A stretch of DNA of 64,000 nt. Source: Parelaphostrongylus tenuis (lineage: Eukaryota > Nematoda > Chromadorea > Rhabditida > Metastrongylidae). The translations under genes and the position numbers were made by a program. Location of the stretch: positions 1-64,000 of the forward strand of contig JAHQIW010003929.1 in assembly GCA_019055375.1 (NCBI GenBank), written 5' to 3'. This document shows, in pieces, positions 42,601 to 53,600 of this stretch (its first letter is position 1; the number at the start of each line of letters is the position of its first letter). A model generated the notes under the pieces. The model made no database searches. It was not told the DNA's origin and saw only the letters and a program-made list of their open reading frames with translations.

Positions 42601-43656
42601 GTCCTCTTTTAACATTTACTTGTACACCCTGCGATGAGAACTCTTTTCTGTTCGTATTGGATTAGTTGCTACCAGGTAAGTTTTTTTCTCAAAAGGCTTT
42701 TCATCAAAAAAAAATGTTTGTGGTCTGCTCAATAATAAATTGATTAATTATCGATTAATGCCGAATTTGACAAAAAGTCGGTGCTGGAGATTAGCGAGTA
42801 CTGTCCGATATAATTTTTTCAAAAAGAGAAATTCCAGCTTCGTGAGCATATCGAATAAAGGTCACTAATAGCTTGCATCAAAAGCACACGACAACTTGGA
42901 AAATTCAAGGTGTGTTCCTGCATAGCTGAGATTGTGACAGATTGTTCATCATTGCTTGCAGTTGGAATTCGCTAGTACACTCCAGAGAGAGCGAGCCACC
43001 GTTATCCGATACCCTGGCCATCGCTCCTTTACGACTTTCCACATTAAAAATTATGGCACCATTATTTAGCAACTTTTATGCATTTTGTGAGTCTAAAACG
43101 AAGGCCTTTCCTGTGCTTATAGTTGGAATACAAAATGTGCAGTATCCTTCACTTCTTGATTTCTTCTTCTTTTAAAATTTAGCCGTTTATTTAGTATTCA
43201 TATCGCCGACATCACATTGATTTGGCTTCAATACAAAAATAAACTCGCGACTCACCTCATTGATTCAATTATTGGGATACCTAAAAAGTGCGCAGTTCAA
43301 GTCACCTAACGGTCCGAATAATTCAAAGAATGAAGTTTCGAGTGGTTCATCTGATCATCGATACTTTCTCAATGTCGCATTTTCGTCAGAATTCAAAAAA
43401 TCTTGACTAGTTCTGGAGTACTATTCGACTGGGCGTACCGATTAATAGACCATTGCTAATTTCCAGTGTTACGATACTGGCAGATGATTCATCAGATTTT
43501 CTAAAACGTGCAAAGGTAAGGGAATAAAATGCACGGCATTGAGCAATCATCTGAGAGAGCTTTATGCATTTGACTCCATGAAACCTCTTCCACTTACAGG
43601 AATTATTTTTGGCCAATAAAATGACTTTTGGAGGCCACCGATGTACCATATCAGTG
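39696..43656 (-). CDS. Putative multi-exon gene, product not recognised
   Basis: Exon-like segments on the minus strand, in transcription order: 43656-43598, 43550-43439, 43280-43256, then a gap, 41296-41166, 41120-41045, 40951-40924, about 40843-40704, 40664-40562, 40328-40247, and a last exon ending with TAA at 39698-39696, where an AATAAA overlaps. Within each run the GT..AG sites and phases agree: WYIGGLQKSFYWPKIIP joins MIAQCRAFYSL..; ..SNGLLIG joins IPIIESMR; ..AYGFPVG joins EQVHPAVLDST... Composition is protein-like, but I recognise no domain. Between 42.1 and 43.1 kb further coding-like frames (YGYIINHVLEGNFEKM, NGAIIFNVESRKGAM) contain stops or lack clean joins, so the model is incomplete or the gene is decaying. 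Complementary plus-strand frames are an alternative I cannot exclude. Confidence 0.4.
41742..41998 (+). repeat. SINE-A with well-kept tRNA-like head
   Basis: Head 'ggtcgccttggccgagtggt' followed by 'tatgatgctcggtgcggagc' and 'gagctacaccctcaac' resembles a Leu/Ser-type tRNA 5' half. The body follows ('cttagccaggctatcctcga', 'agaaggcggaataagagtgg') and ends in an ATAAATAAATAAA-like tail. It lies antisense in the candidate minus-strand gene. Confidence 0.75.
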
Positions 43657-43934
43657 CTTTTTTTTATACTCCCAGACTACTCGTCTACCAATTCTGATTA
43701 GATGGATAGTTTGATTAGTCAGAGACCTGGAATCGAATCGAAGAGAAGAGTAATCGCGTGTATACTTAGGGAAATTCCTGTTAATACGCTCGTCAAGTCA
43801 GCCAACCCTTGTAAACTCTAATTATCAGCAATTTTTAGCCATTATGGAAAACGAACGGATATCTTGCGAATTATAAGAGCGAGACATGATGCTCAATCGT
43901 CTCTAGAATGAGGTTAACCGATTTGGATAGTGAT

Positions 43935-44035
43935 GCACAAGAAAGGGGAAAATGGAAGACTTACTGGCATCCTGTTGACTCACTCGACGATCAACAGAGC
44001 GACGGGTGATACCAAAATTTTGAAGACCTTCAAAT
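43935..44035 (+). repeat. RTE 3' tail fragment
   Basis: 'aaaatggaagacttactggc' followed by 'gactcactcgacgatcaaca' and 'gagcgacgggtgatacc' matches the 3' end of the RTE at 57.98-58.06 kb. It is a 5'-truncated insertion. Confidence 0.75.
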
Positions 44036-44159
44036 ATTACTTTCATTTTATACGACCCACCATGAGGATCACACCACTTGCATTCAATTCGTTTCCATAC
44101 ACTCATCCTCCACCGGTCTCCGAACACTGCGTGTTTTTTTGACTGTTGCTTGAGTATTT

Positions 44160-44338
44160 CGCCTCCTTTATGGATGACTGATAGGGCTGCTCGAGACGAT
44201 TCTCCTTGCATTCTGCATTCTCCCAAACGTAGCCAAGCTAAGGCACTCTTGGTGTTGGGGAAAAGATCGAAACAGCGCCTTTTTTGTCACCTTGCTTCCT
44301 GATACACTGCATCACTAACCACTGCGCTACGTCAACCC
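44160..44338 (-). repeat. SINE-A, head and partial body
   Basis: The reverse complement reads 'gacgtagcgcagtggttagt' then 'gtttcgatcttttccccaac', a clear A-box/B-box pair. The body 'ccttagcttggctacgtttg' follows and is cut short. Confidence 0.75.
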
Positions 44339-44479
44339 CTATAATTATATTAAGGCTTCTAGTGAGGTCATCCTAACTAACTGAGGTGTCCAGCAAGGCG
44401 TGGATTGAGGGAGAGGTCATCATGGCAAAATAGCACGTGTTTGCAAGAATGACGAGACGACGATATTAACTGATAGAGT

Positions 44480-44840
44480 GTATTGGCGATTGAGACGTGC
44501 AGGTATTGGTAGGTCTAGAGAACTGGGATGTAGGAGAGAAGCGGGGATTGAACAACTAAGGATATTTGGGAACTATGGGAGCGCCCAGAGTGGTAACGCT
44601 GAGAGAATAGCGATTCGAGAGAGTAATGGAGAGACAAAGAAAGTGAGAGAGGATGGTAATGCGGAGGGCACCAGACAGACAGATAGCGAGTCTGTGTGGG
44701 GAGTAGGGAAGGCGGTAGAGGGTGACGCCGAGTGGACCACCAGGCGCAGGCCAGCACGGACTGCTGCCACCCCGGTCGTCACCGTGCTGTTGAAGAAGAA
44801 CATCTACTGCCGGCTGCATCAGCTGACAGAATCGACCGTT
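44480..44840. promoter_or_regulatory. GC-rich, CT-skewed block
   Basis: One strand is GA-rich (ggagagacaaagaaagtgag), giving a 137-codon plus-strand ORF of low complexity. On the minus strand the same block has a short ATG-led open frame (MNGRFCQLMQPAVDVLLQ) that could be a first exon of the 39.7-43.7 kb candidate. No splice connection could be shown. Confidence 0.25.
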
Positions 44841-45320
44841 CATCGACTGATCTCGTATCATTTCGTTTTTTTTTTGTTTTTCTTCTCCTGAGAAGAAACA
44901 ACACCATTTGAGGTCATTGACGTGGTGCTACCGACTGTTTATTCCCTCTTTCAGTGCTTTCACTTGTCTAAAAATATTATTGCTTGCGTCCCCGTTTAGG
45001 AGAATTTCTCTGTTCAAAGTGTGTTACGCTCTTTTTTTGTAAAAAGTAGATAAAATCTGTCACACTAGTGAGATCAGCAATACCAATTGATGACGCGGCA
45101 GGAGTAGGGAAGATCGCTTTCGAAACTGGCAGAGTATTTCTTTTTTGAGCTTTTCATGCGATCTTTTATGGGGCACTTCTAAAGTTTAGTGCACGTGTTT
45201 CGGCCTTACAGCCTCGTCAGTTCCAAAGTGCCTGACTGAGCCAATCCCCTCCGAGCGAGAACCCCTCCCCCCTCTCCTCCTTACATAAAGGAATCGTCGA
45301 CGAACATGTTACACTGCCGC

Positions 45321-45346
45321 GTGTAAAGTGAAAATTCACTTTACAC
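45321..45346. repeat. Perfect 12-bp hairpin palindrome
   Basis: GTGTAAAGTGAA, a two-base loop AA, then TTCACTTTACAC. It lies in a repeat-like stretch; 'gtgcacgtgtttcggcc' at 45189 recurs as 'gtacacgtgtttcagcc' at 45552. The rest of 45350-46100 is featureless. Confidence 0.8.
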
Positions 45347-46164
45347 CCAGCAGAGACAACATATCACTGCATGTCCAAAGACATGATCACCGGACACTCC
45401 AATGACTAGCAAACGATTGCTTCAGCCTATTTTTTTCATGATACCTTCATATTCGACTGGTTTTTCACACCTCGCTCAAAACAATATAATCTGATTATAT
45501 GACTGTTTTTTGAGTCTTTCATGAGGTTTTGTTTTTCACTTATACTTTACAGTACACGTGTTTCAGCCCTGCGGTTTTCAAAACTCTTACGCTATCTTAT
45601 TTTGCCTTCCGTTATCTTCTCTGCCCATAAAGAATCTTCCTATATAATCATTTTACTTTTTCTAGGCCTGCAGGCCGTAGTGTACTTTTCCCTTATCATT
45701 CAAACTCAGCGCTAATTGCAAACTAACTTGACTTCACCTTTTCGTCCTCCTTTGTTCCTGGAATTCCTTTTTTTACCATTAATTATGTATAGTTTTTGCT
45801 TAGAGAATGCCTTTGCTTTTCGGTAGCTTTTTCATCGGTAATTATGTGATTTCTAACGGAATGTGGGAGTTTGTCTTCGAGTACTATAAGGTCGGCAAGC
45901 CGTTACGTAACACTGATGCAGCGAATCTTTTTGCTGCCTCAGGATCCCTTGAATCGCGACGCCTGTACGAATTTTAGCAATTTCTTGATTGTTTTCTTCA
46001 TAATAGCATTCTTTGGACTTTTAAAGACTACTTTGGTTACTATAGAAATCAGTTCACTGATTAAAGTGGAGTGAGCATGGAATTTTTGTGACGGATCCCC
46101 GTTGATGCGGGGAGTTCGTTTGTTCAGAAGCTACACTCAAGTATATATTGTTAAGGATGTCGCA

Positions 46165-46260
46165 GTATTAGTGAAAATCGGAGCCTTTAGTTGGCTTGGA
46201 ACTTGGAACTTACGTGGGCTCTCCATGCTGTCTAGCCACTAAACCAACCGAGGCTTTTGC
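46165..46260 (-). repeat. tRNA-like sequence
   Basis: The reverse complement begins 'gcctcggttggtttagtggc' with an A-box-like region and has a T-arm-like 'aagttccaagttccaagcc'. The acceptor ends pair (AAGCCTCGG region with GCCAACTAAAGGCT) only partly. Confidence 0.4.
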
Positions 46261-46664
46261 TTTGCCCTTCTCTCAGTCATGTTCTAACATGTTAGTCTCA
46301 GTATAGGCGTTATAGTGTTCATGCTTGATTGCACAGTCTTTAAATGCACTAGTCAATGAATTTCTTTTTCTGGCTCTGAATTTTTCCTTTTAAGTTTTAT
46401 GCTTTCGAGAAACCAAACAATAGAACAGCTGTCTCGAAAAACTAGTTCATCTCGCCTCTTTCCACGTTCTACGAAAACTACTCAGCGAAACAATGAAATA
46501 GATGCACGTAGATATCGTGCTCCATCAGGGAGGAAAAATTTGCCAGACGGAGTGTATTTGTGAGTGTAATCGCGCGTTCGAAGCCTGCTTAAGGTTTGGG
46601 TTTTGCATACATCTCACTGAACATGTGGTTGTATCTCACATCACACCCTGCAATGAAAAAAAGT

Positions 46665-46940
46665 CGAACCTCCCTGCATTTCACGGGAACGCCTTAGCCC
46701 GAAATCTTCGCGCGAAAACACCCACAAACACATTTTTTCTGGTGACAGTCGACTAAACTAGTAATCTACGACATCATCAAAGAGGGCGAAATCCTGCAGC
46801 AGCCAAAATAACACGTCAAATGTTTTAGGGACTTTGTCGTGGAGGATGAATGCGAAGAAAAGAGGCGAATGCAAGAAGTGCTAAGATTCACATGGTAGAT
46901 GTTATGAAAGAACATGTAAAGCAAATAGAATAAAATATCT
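46665..46940 (+). repeat. SINE-A body copy
   Basis: 'acgggaacgccttagcccga' starts the recognisable body, then 'cgacatcatcaaagagggcg', 'aaatcctgcagcag', 'gaggatgaatgcgaag' and a tail 'atgtaaagcaaatagaataa'. The head is degraded. Confidence 0.65.
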
Positions 46941-47189
46941 GTTCTATAATGATGCGAAATTAATAGTCGACCTTATTTTGAAATGATTGTCGCTTGTGTA
47001 TGTTAAACTTCGACGAGATTCCCTTGGAAGAGTACTAAGCACTATCAGAAAATCTACGTAATCTATAACTAGCCGCTTATCACTTATTCCTATCTCCATC
47101 TAACTTTTCGTCGACCAATCCAGTTCTGCTTGACTTAATAAATTTGATGCGTTGCTTGCTCATTATATAGTGACAAATGATTGTTCGAC

Positions 47190-47895
47190 CCCTTTCACTG
47201 GACAACGACTTTTCATTGCGACTTTAGTAATTATTCGAAAGTATGAATTCCTGGCTACTGCGCTACATGGTCGCTTTTCACAAAGTCTTTTTATAACGAT
47301 TGTTCGAGAAGAAAACATTTATGTTTTACATGTGCATATTCCTCGCAGGACAGAGCTGTTCCTTCAAATTATTATTAATTATTCGATAGCGTAAAATTCA
47401 ACAATTTCAACGCTTTGCTTATCTTATGGGAAAACCGTTTCACTACAGTGTAACAGATAAAATAAGATCGAGTTCCACATATTTGGCGCACTTGTTTACC
47501 AGTTAGTCTACACTCGGGATGTTTTGTGTCCGCAGATTCGATGTGGCGGGCCGCTATTGATCGATCGAAATGCGTCGGCAGGTCACATGTTAAGCGCGAC
47601 TTTTGTTATTCGATTATTAATTTTACCTCCGCTTCGAAAGAAACTCTAAATAAAACGTATAAATCTGATACTCAGAGATTTTCTCTACAAGTTCATGTGC
47701 TTTTCGTGCTTTTAACGAAGTAATAGTCAAATTGCGCGGCTGACGCAGAACAGATTTTATTTTGAATTTTACAGCGTTACAAAAGGATGTTTTCAAAAAG
47801 TGGCAATGTAGCGCAGTAGCCAAAGGTTTAAGCTTTTGAATGATCACAAACACTTTCATGAAAAGTTATTGTCCGACGAAATAGGCCGAATCTTC
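47190..47895 (+). mobile_element. Copy 3 of inverted-repeat element (both arms)
   Basis: Left arm 47195-47380 (ggctactgcgctacatggtc ... attgttcgagaagaaaac) is an imperfect inverted complement of right arm about 47700-47890 (aatgtagcgcagtagccaaa ... gaaaagttattgtccgacga). The right 500 bases align with 1145-1675 and 4300-4815. It ends about 100 bases before the LRR gene start, so it may have altered that gene's upstream region. Confidence 0.75.
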
Positions 47896-47969
47896 ATGTG
47901 TCGCCATATAATGGATAAGAACCTTTGATACTTGTTACGTATCTGTCTATGACGTTAAGAATAGTTGAT

Positions 47970-48000
47970 GAACAAATTTTCAGACGGATCAGATGACGTG
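47970..48000 (+). promoter_or_regulatory. Putative spliced-leader acceptor of LRR gene
   Basis: 'aacaaattttcag' ends at 47983, only 17 bases before the chosen ATG at 48001. An acceptor so close to a start codon that has no coding exon upstream is the usual picture for nematode SL trans-splicing. An in-frame ATG at 47968 lies upstream of the acceptor and would be removed. Confidence 0.6.
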
Positions 48001-48960
48001 ATGTTGTTGTTGTCGACTTTCGCGTTATTTGGCGTAATCGTACGCGGAGAACTCGACTGCGATGCAATCGACAAAGCTTTTCGTTCCGTTGCCGACAAAA
48101 ATGAAACGGTTAGTAAATCTAAAAGATACTGGTTAGCATTTTGCCTCGAGGCTTGGAGTTTCTCGCAAATCTCTTGGAAAGAAAAAAAATCCTATTTGTA
48201 TTGAGAATACGTCATAACTGTATTGTGTTCTTGGTACGGTGATGCAAAGTTGTTATGCAGCGTTGACCTCGTCTTGTGCAGTGCTTTTCGTTCTATAATT
48301 TGGTATTCCTCTCTTCTTTACCAATTCTTGTGTCTCTTATACCTTGCATATATCTATCTATTGTCTTACGCCTTGGAAACATTTTGCAATTTTTTTGAGT
48401 CAGAAACGAAACCTAGACCCTCATCCATATAAGTTCTATCCGCTTTCGCGGTGATACTGAGCGTTATATTTTTTCTACCTATTTCATGTTATAATCGAAG
48501 CGATTGCTAAGGGAGAAAAAAAAACACCACTTTGAGAAGATTAAAATCTACATCGGACTGGTCTTTGTTCGGAGAAACTTCACAAAACAAATAACTGTGT
48601 TAATGTAGATTTTATGGTTTTGTTTATAACTACCATCCTCTTGATCTGCAAACTATGTCTAGAGACGTCATTCAAAAGTTTCTGGATCACCTTCGTTGAG
48701 GGACTCTGCAAGATTCGATAGAAAAATAAGACTAGAAAAGTTATTCTGCGATTTATTAACATGGGAAGAAGACCTCTATCGACAAGTTTGTCATGCCTGT
48801 CAGCAATTTGGTTGACGTTAGCTACGAACGCGTCCTCATGTTTACGTGGTTGTCCAAGAAGATGCTCGTATTCTCTTCGAGTCCACTCCACTGTTCTTTC
48901 CGGCCATCTGTCATCTGTCATCTAATTTCCAGATTAAGTGACCGGCTGGAGTGTTTCGCT

Positions 48961-49002
<42 letters not shown>

Positions 49003-50567
49003 ATATTCGAGATGTCCAAAATGGGATAGTTTTGGGCGATTTGAGCTGCGCTTTCCCGCAAAACGTTGTGAATGGCGGCTTTTCAGAACATTGATTTCGG
49101 GCGTTGTGTAGGTGGTGCACAGAATTATTAACGCAGCTGAAGTGCCAGCTCAAATGCCTGCATAACGGAGTGCTTGGAGGCCTCTTGAATGGTAAAAGTG
49201 AGCTCGGAGTTTAGGTCCTGATGGCTGGTTGATTGCTTATTGAGAGGTGGAATTCAGCCCTCGGTGCTCTCCTTCATTTGATTCCTTCTTCATGTGGACG
49301 TCTAAGGTATACGTGGGACGTGATGGGGGTGAACTCTGTAATTAGAGTGTCATCCACTTCGATTTGTTCACCTTCGCACCATGGAGTCTTCGTTTTGTGA
49401 TTAATCGTTTCGTTAAATGTATAACGATCCATTGTTTCACAGTGTTGAGTTCATTGATCATTATGTCTATTTGTTTCTAATTCTTGAAAAAATGACGATG
49501 ACGTCAGTAAAACGAAGATTCGATGGAGATGCCTTGAGGAATTTCTGTCTCAATTATGCTCGCTCAAGTGCCTCATCCAAGGTCATCGATATGAGCAAAA
49601 GTATAAACTCCGTAAACAGCTTCTTGAGTACGCTTAACAAGCATATCGGACGGTAGGAGCGCAGATCTCTTCGGTCACCTCTCTTAGATCGGATGACTGT
49701 GCACGACGTCCTTCAATAATGCGGTATTTTCTGCTTCTGAAGATAGGACCATATATGAGCTGAGATAGACGCATATCACCCACGGCCTTCATTTTGAAGG
49801 AAAGCAGCGGTGATACAATCGGGTTCTGGATCTGTGACTCTCTTTATGCTTACTTTGCAACTCGAACATCAGAGGGTAAAGTCGCGAACGATTTTTCCAA
49901 AGCAGCGATTTTGGGGCTTCGGACAAAATTTGTGGAGTGGAAAAGATTGCTACAGACTATTTTCATCATCAATTTCATATCGTGGGTGGATGTGTTGATG
50001 GTCCCATTTTCGATCACGGAGTGAGATATCGTAACATAATAGTTGTAGAAATCTCACCGGCACTTCTTCAAACTAGATTGTTTTTGATCTTGCAACAGCT
50101 TTTTTCGCTTATACTCATGTGAGTCTTGAGAGATTCTTTACAGCTAACATTTACTGTCGAGAAGTGGTTAAAAAAAGATCTTACAAGTATTCTCTAATAC
50201 ATGCCATACGGGAAAAACTACATAGCGGCAGTGCAATGTTTTTGTTTGGAATGTTCCAATAATTCCCATAAATGTAGTTAACTGTAGTAGTTATAGCCTG
50301 TGAACATACGCTTATGAAGTTTGACAAGAAGGTGTAGTATACAGAAATTGAAAATTTCAAAGCAAATGTTTTGGAGTGCAGTATTTACAGTTTTAGTGAG
50401 ATTTTCAAATAAGAGCTGAGATTTTAAAAGTCACGGTTAGTGAAAGAACATTGATGAATGCATGGTACATGCACTCTCAGTTTTTCTGCTCACTACAAGT
50501 ACGTGTGTAATTCCTCAGTATTTACTATTTTATCATGGTAAAAAGATGTAAACATGCACACTCATGT

Positions 50568-50617
<50 letters not shown>

Positions 50618-53600
50618 ATCGTTATTTTCCGGAAAGCACTGACAATGTGAATCAACAGCAGTTCATTGGTTGACGCTGATATGCGCTTTATGATGATTCA
50701 CGTTTTTTTTTTTGAATCTTCTTTTTCGCTATATTCTTTAATGCCTGAAACGTTTGGAGCTTCTTTGAATTGACTGCAATGTACTTCTTGACTGCTCCTC
50801 GGCCTAATGTTCGTCTGTGATCATGTTTCCGACGTCTTGCAAAAAGTCGCCATTAAGTTGTGACCGTACCAGTCCGTACATTTTTCATTAAGATATGAGT
50901 GCAAACATTTGACAACTTTCCCGATGACATTCCTATCAACTATCGATTAGCCTTTCTATTGAGCAAATAATTTCGTATTTCTTGATAAGTGGACACGAGT
51001 TTGTTAGCAGTAAAATCTATCTAGTACGCTAATGTTTTTGGCGATTTAGCCTACTTCAGAGCCTGGAAGAGTCTAATTGACTTGCTGTCTACTCGGCCTA
51101 ACACTTTTATAACCAAATCACGTGTAACTTAGTACTCGCTTTTGACATTTATCTATCATGTTATATCTGTTTTGGTTACAAAATGTTTAGCTGAGTGGAT
51201 TGCATGTCAATTTGACTTTCCTAGACTCTGAAAAGGCGAAGCCGCAGAAGCATCAACCATATTATTGTACTGCATAACATGAAAGAAGGACCCACTGGGC
51301 TACTCTTACACGTGGTAGAAAAAAATGGAGGAGGTGCTGGTACCCGCTAGAGTCACTCGACGATCTTTGGGACGACTGGTGATACAAGTGACCATACTGA
51401 ATAGGCTGAATATAAACTACGTGTCCGGTCATCGGAAAAAATTATTGCTCTTGATGACCATCCAGAACTCCTGAGATGCTCCTATGGTCGTTTACAGTAT
51501 CGCAGACTGTAGAGGAAGGATTCCTGTAGGGATAAGTACTCATAACAATCGTTGTAACAGTAATGCGAGAATCGACAATGCGAGCCTATTTTAGACGAGG
51601 TTTTTGTCTAATGTCCAGGTTATTATGAGCCACCCTGTAAAATTTAGTTCCTCTTTGTTTTACAGTGGTTCGTCGAAAGAACACTTATAGAGAATGAAAT
51701 CCTATGAAAGTTTGAGAATTACAAATGAAAGGTCATGCATAAGTGTAAGCACAATGAGCGTCGTATGTCTCAGTGGTTCTTACCATGGTTGGATAGATTC
51801 TGCTCTAAAATTGGTTCCTCATCTACAATAAAATTGGGATGTTCATGGTATCTCTCAGTTTCACAATCATATAAATTGACTAGGCATTTCTTTTCGCCTC
51901 GTGATGTGGGAATGACAAAGTGGTTGTTTCAGGAGCCTTGTAAATGCTTCAATAAAGGATTCGATGCCACCGTTAACGGAATAACAATTGGGTGAGAACT
52001 TACGTGTTTTTTTTTTTCGTAGTAGTTAATGTAGATGATAGGAGTAAAGTTTTAAAGTAAGTTGATCACTCTTTTGTCTACAGCTAGTGCACAGCGAGAG
52101 TGTGGTCCTTTCTTTTTGTCATTGCATAAATCCACTCTTTTGTTCTTACATGAGTGAATCTAACATGAATGAAAGCCATCTCATTCACTGACCCTTCCCA
52201 GGTTGGTATGTCAGTGCCCTACATACATTTCGGCAGTATTGCCCGCTTCATTAGTGTCACATGTCCCGCACCAAACCGTCATTTATAGCACGGATTGGGA
52301 GACGTAATGATGATTAGTACGTGGTACTGTGTTATCACCATTTCTTTCCAGTCAGTGGATTACGGCTGGTAGTGAATAAGTGAGAAATCCATCTCACTGA
52401 CCGTTTTCCCAAAAAAGTTTCCCAATCATTGCCATCCGGGAAAGTTCAGTGTGGGCGTGTGCCACCGATTAAGCAGGCGATACCGCCAAAACGTACGTAT
52501 GGCACTGACGTACCAACTTTGAGAAGGCTCCAAACATTCTCACAGATTGTATAAACATGAATGGCATTACTCAGTTTCGTTCAGCTTTATGAAATTTATC
52601 GGAACCATTCCCATGAATTTGTAGAAAACCCAAACGGTCCCAAAATCACCTCGTGAGTAGATGACTTTTCTGGTTCGCGCAGAATTCCATTGTAAATTTA
52701 CTGGCAAAAATCATTCCATTTCCATATTGTACCTCAAAAAAGGATATATATATATATATGTATTCGTTTTGATGAGCCGTATATCAATAGCAAGTGCTGC
52801 CATCAGTACTTCTCTTCTATAGCGATCATAACTTATTGTCTTAAATGTCTTCTTATTTCATCAAAACATCGGCAAGTGGAACGTTTTTTATAAACTACAA
52901 TCAGAATAATCTTCTGCATAAAAGGAACATATGTATGAATGATGGGTCAATCTAAGCGATGTAAATCACTAGATAACGAAATTTAAAAAGGAAAAGTTCA
53001 GATGTTATGGTCAAACACTACCGCAAGTTTCTAAGGCGCTGCATCTGGTGCGTGAATCCTTTCCGGAGAAAGTACACATATGGAACTCTTATATCACCAT
53101 AATTCCATCCGATATGTTCGATCAGGTATGTGTCAGTTCTCCTCCAATTCTCATATCGGAGTAAAGTGAGATTTCTTTACACAAGTGTTCATGTGAACAC
53201 TATATTTTGACACAAAGGCTGAAAAAAAAACAATTTTATTTACATATTTGAAATTCATGGAGAATTCTTTCAAAATGAAGATTAGGCTGTTCGGGCACGG
53301 ATAAAGCTTAACTTAAAGCAACCGAAATAGGCTATTTTACACTAGAACAGTTTGCTTTAGGTGAAGCCAAGATATCTTTCAATTGAAAGAAGTTCTTTGA
53401 CGCTGTTACGGGAGAATGCTCTTGGCAGCATTGGCCCACGACTACACGGGCTTTCTTTGAGAAATAACAATCTGAAGGCAATAGATCGTTCGATGCTGCA
53501 AGGTCTTACGAGTCTCCTCGAGTTGGACTGTTCAGGTGAGTTCGTCCAAGGTTCCAGGATCTTAGTCAATGATCAGAAATTGACAAATGGATTTTTTGCA

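Noticed and set aside
44478..44891. 137-codon Arg/Glu-rich plus-strand ORF
   Set aside because: GA-rich low complexity on one strand; no domain, no splice context, and the opposite strand is also open.
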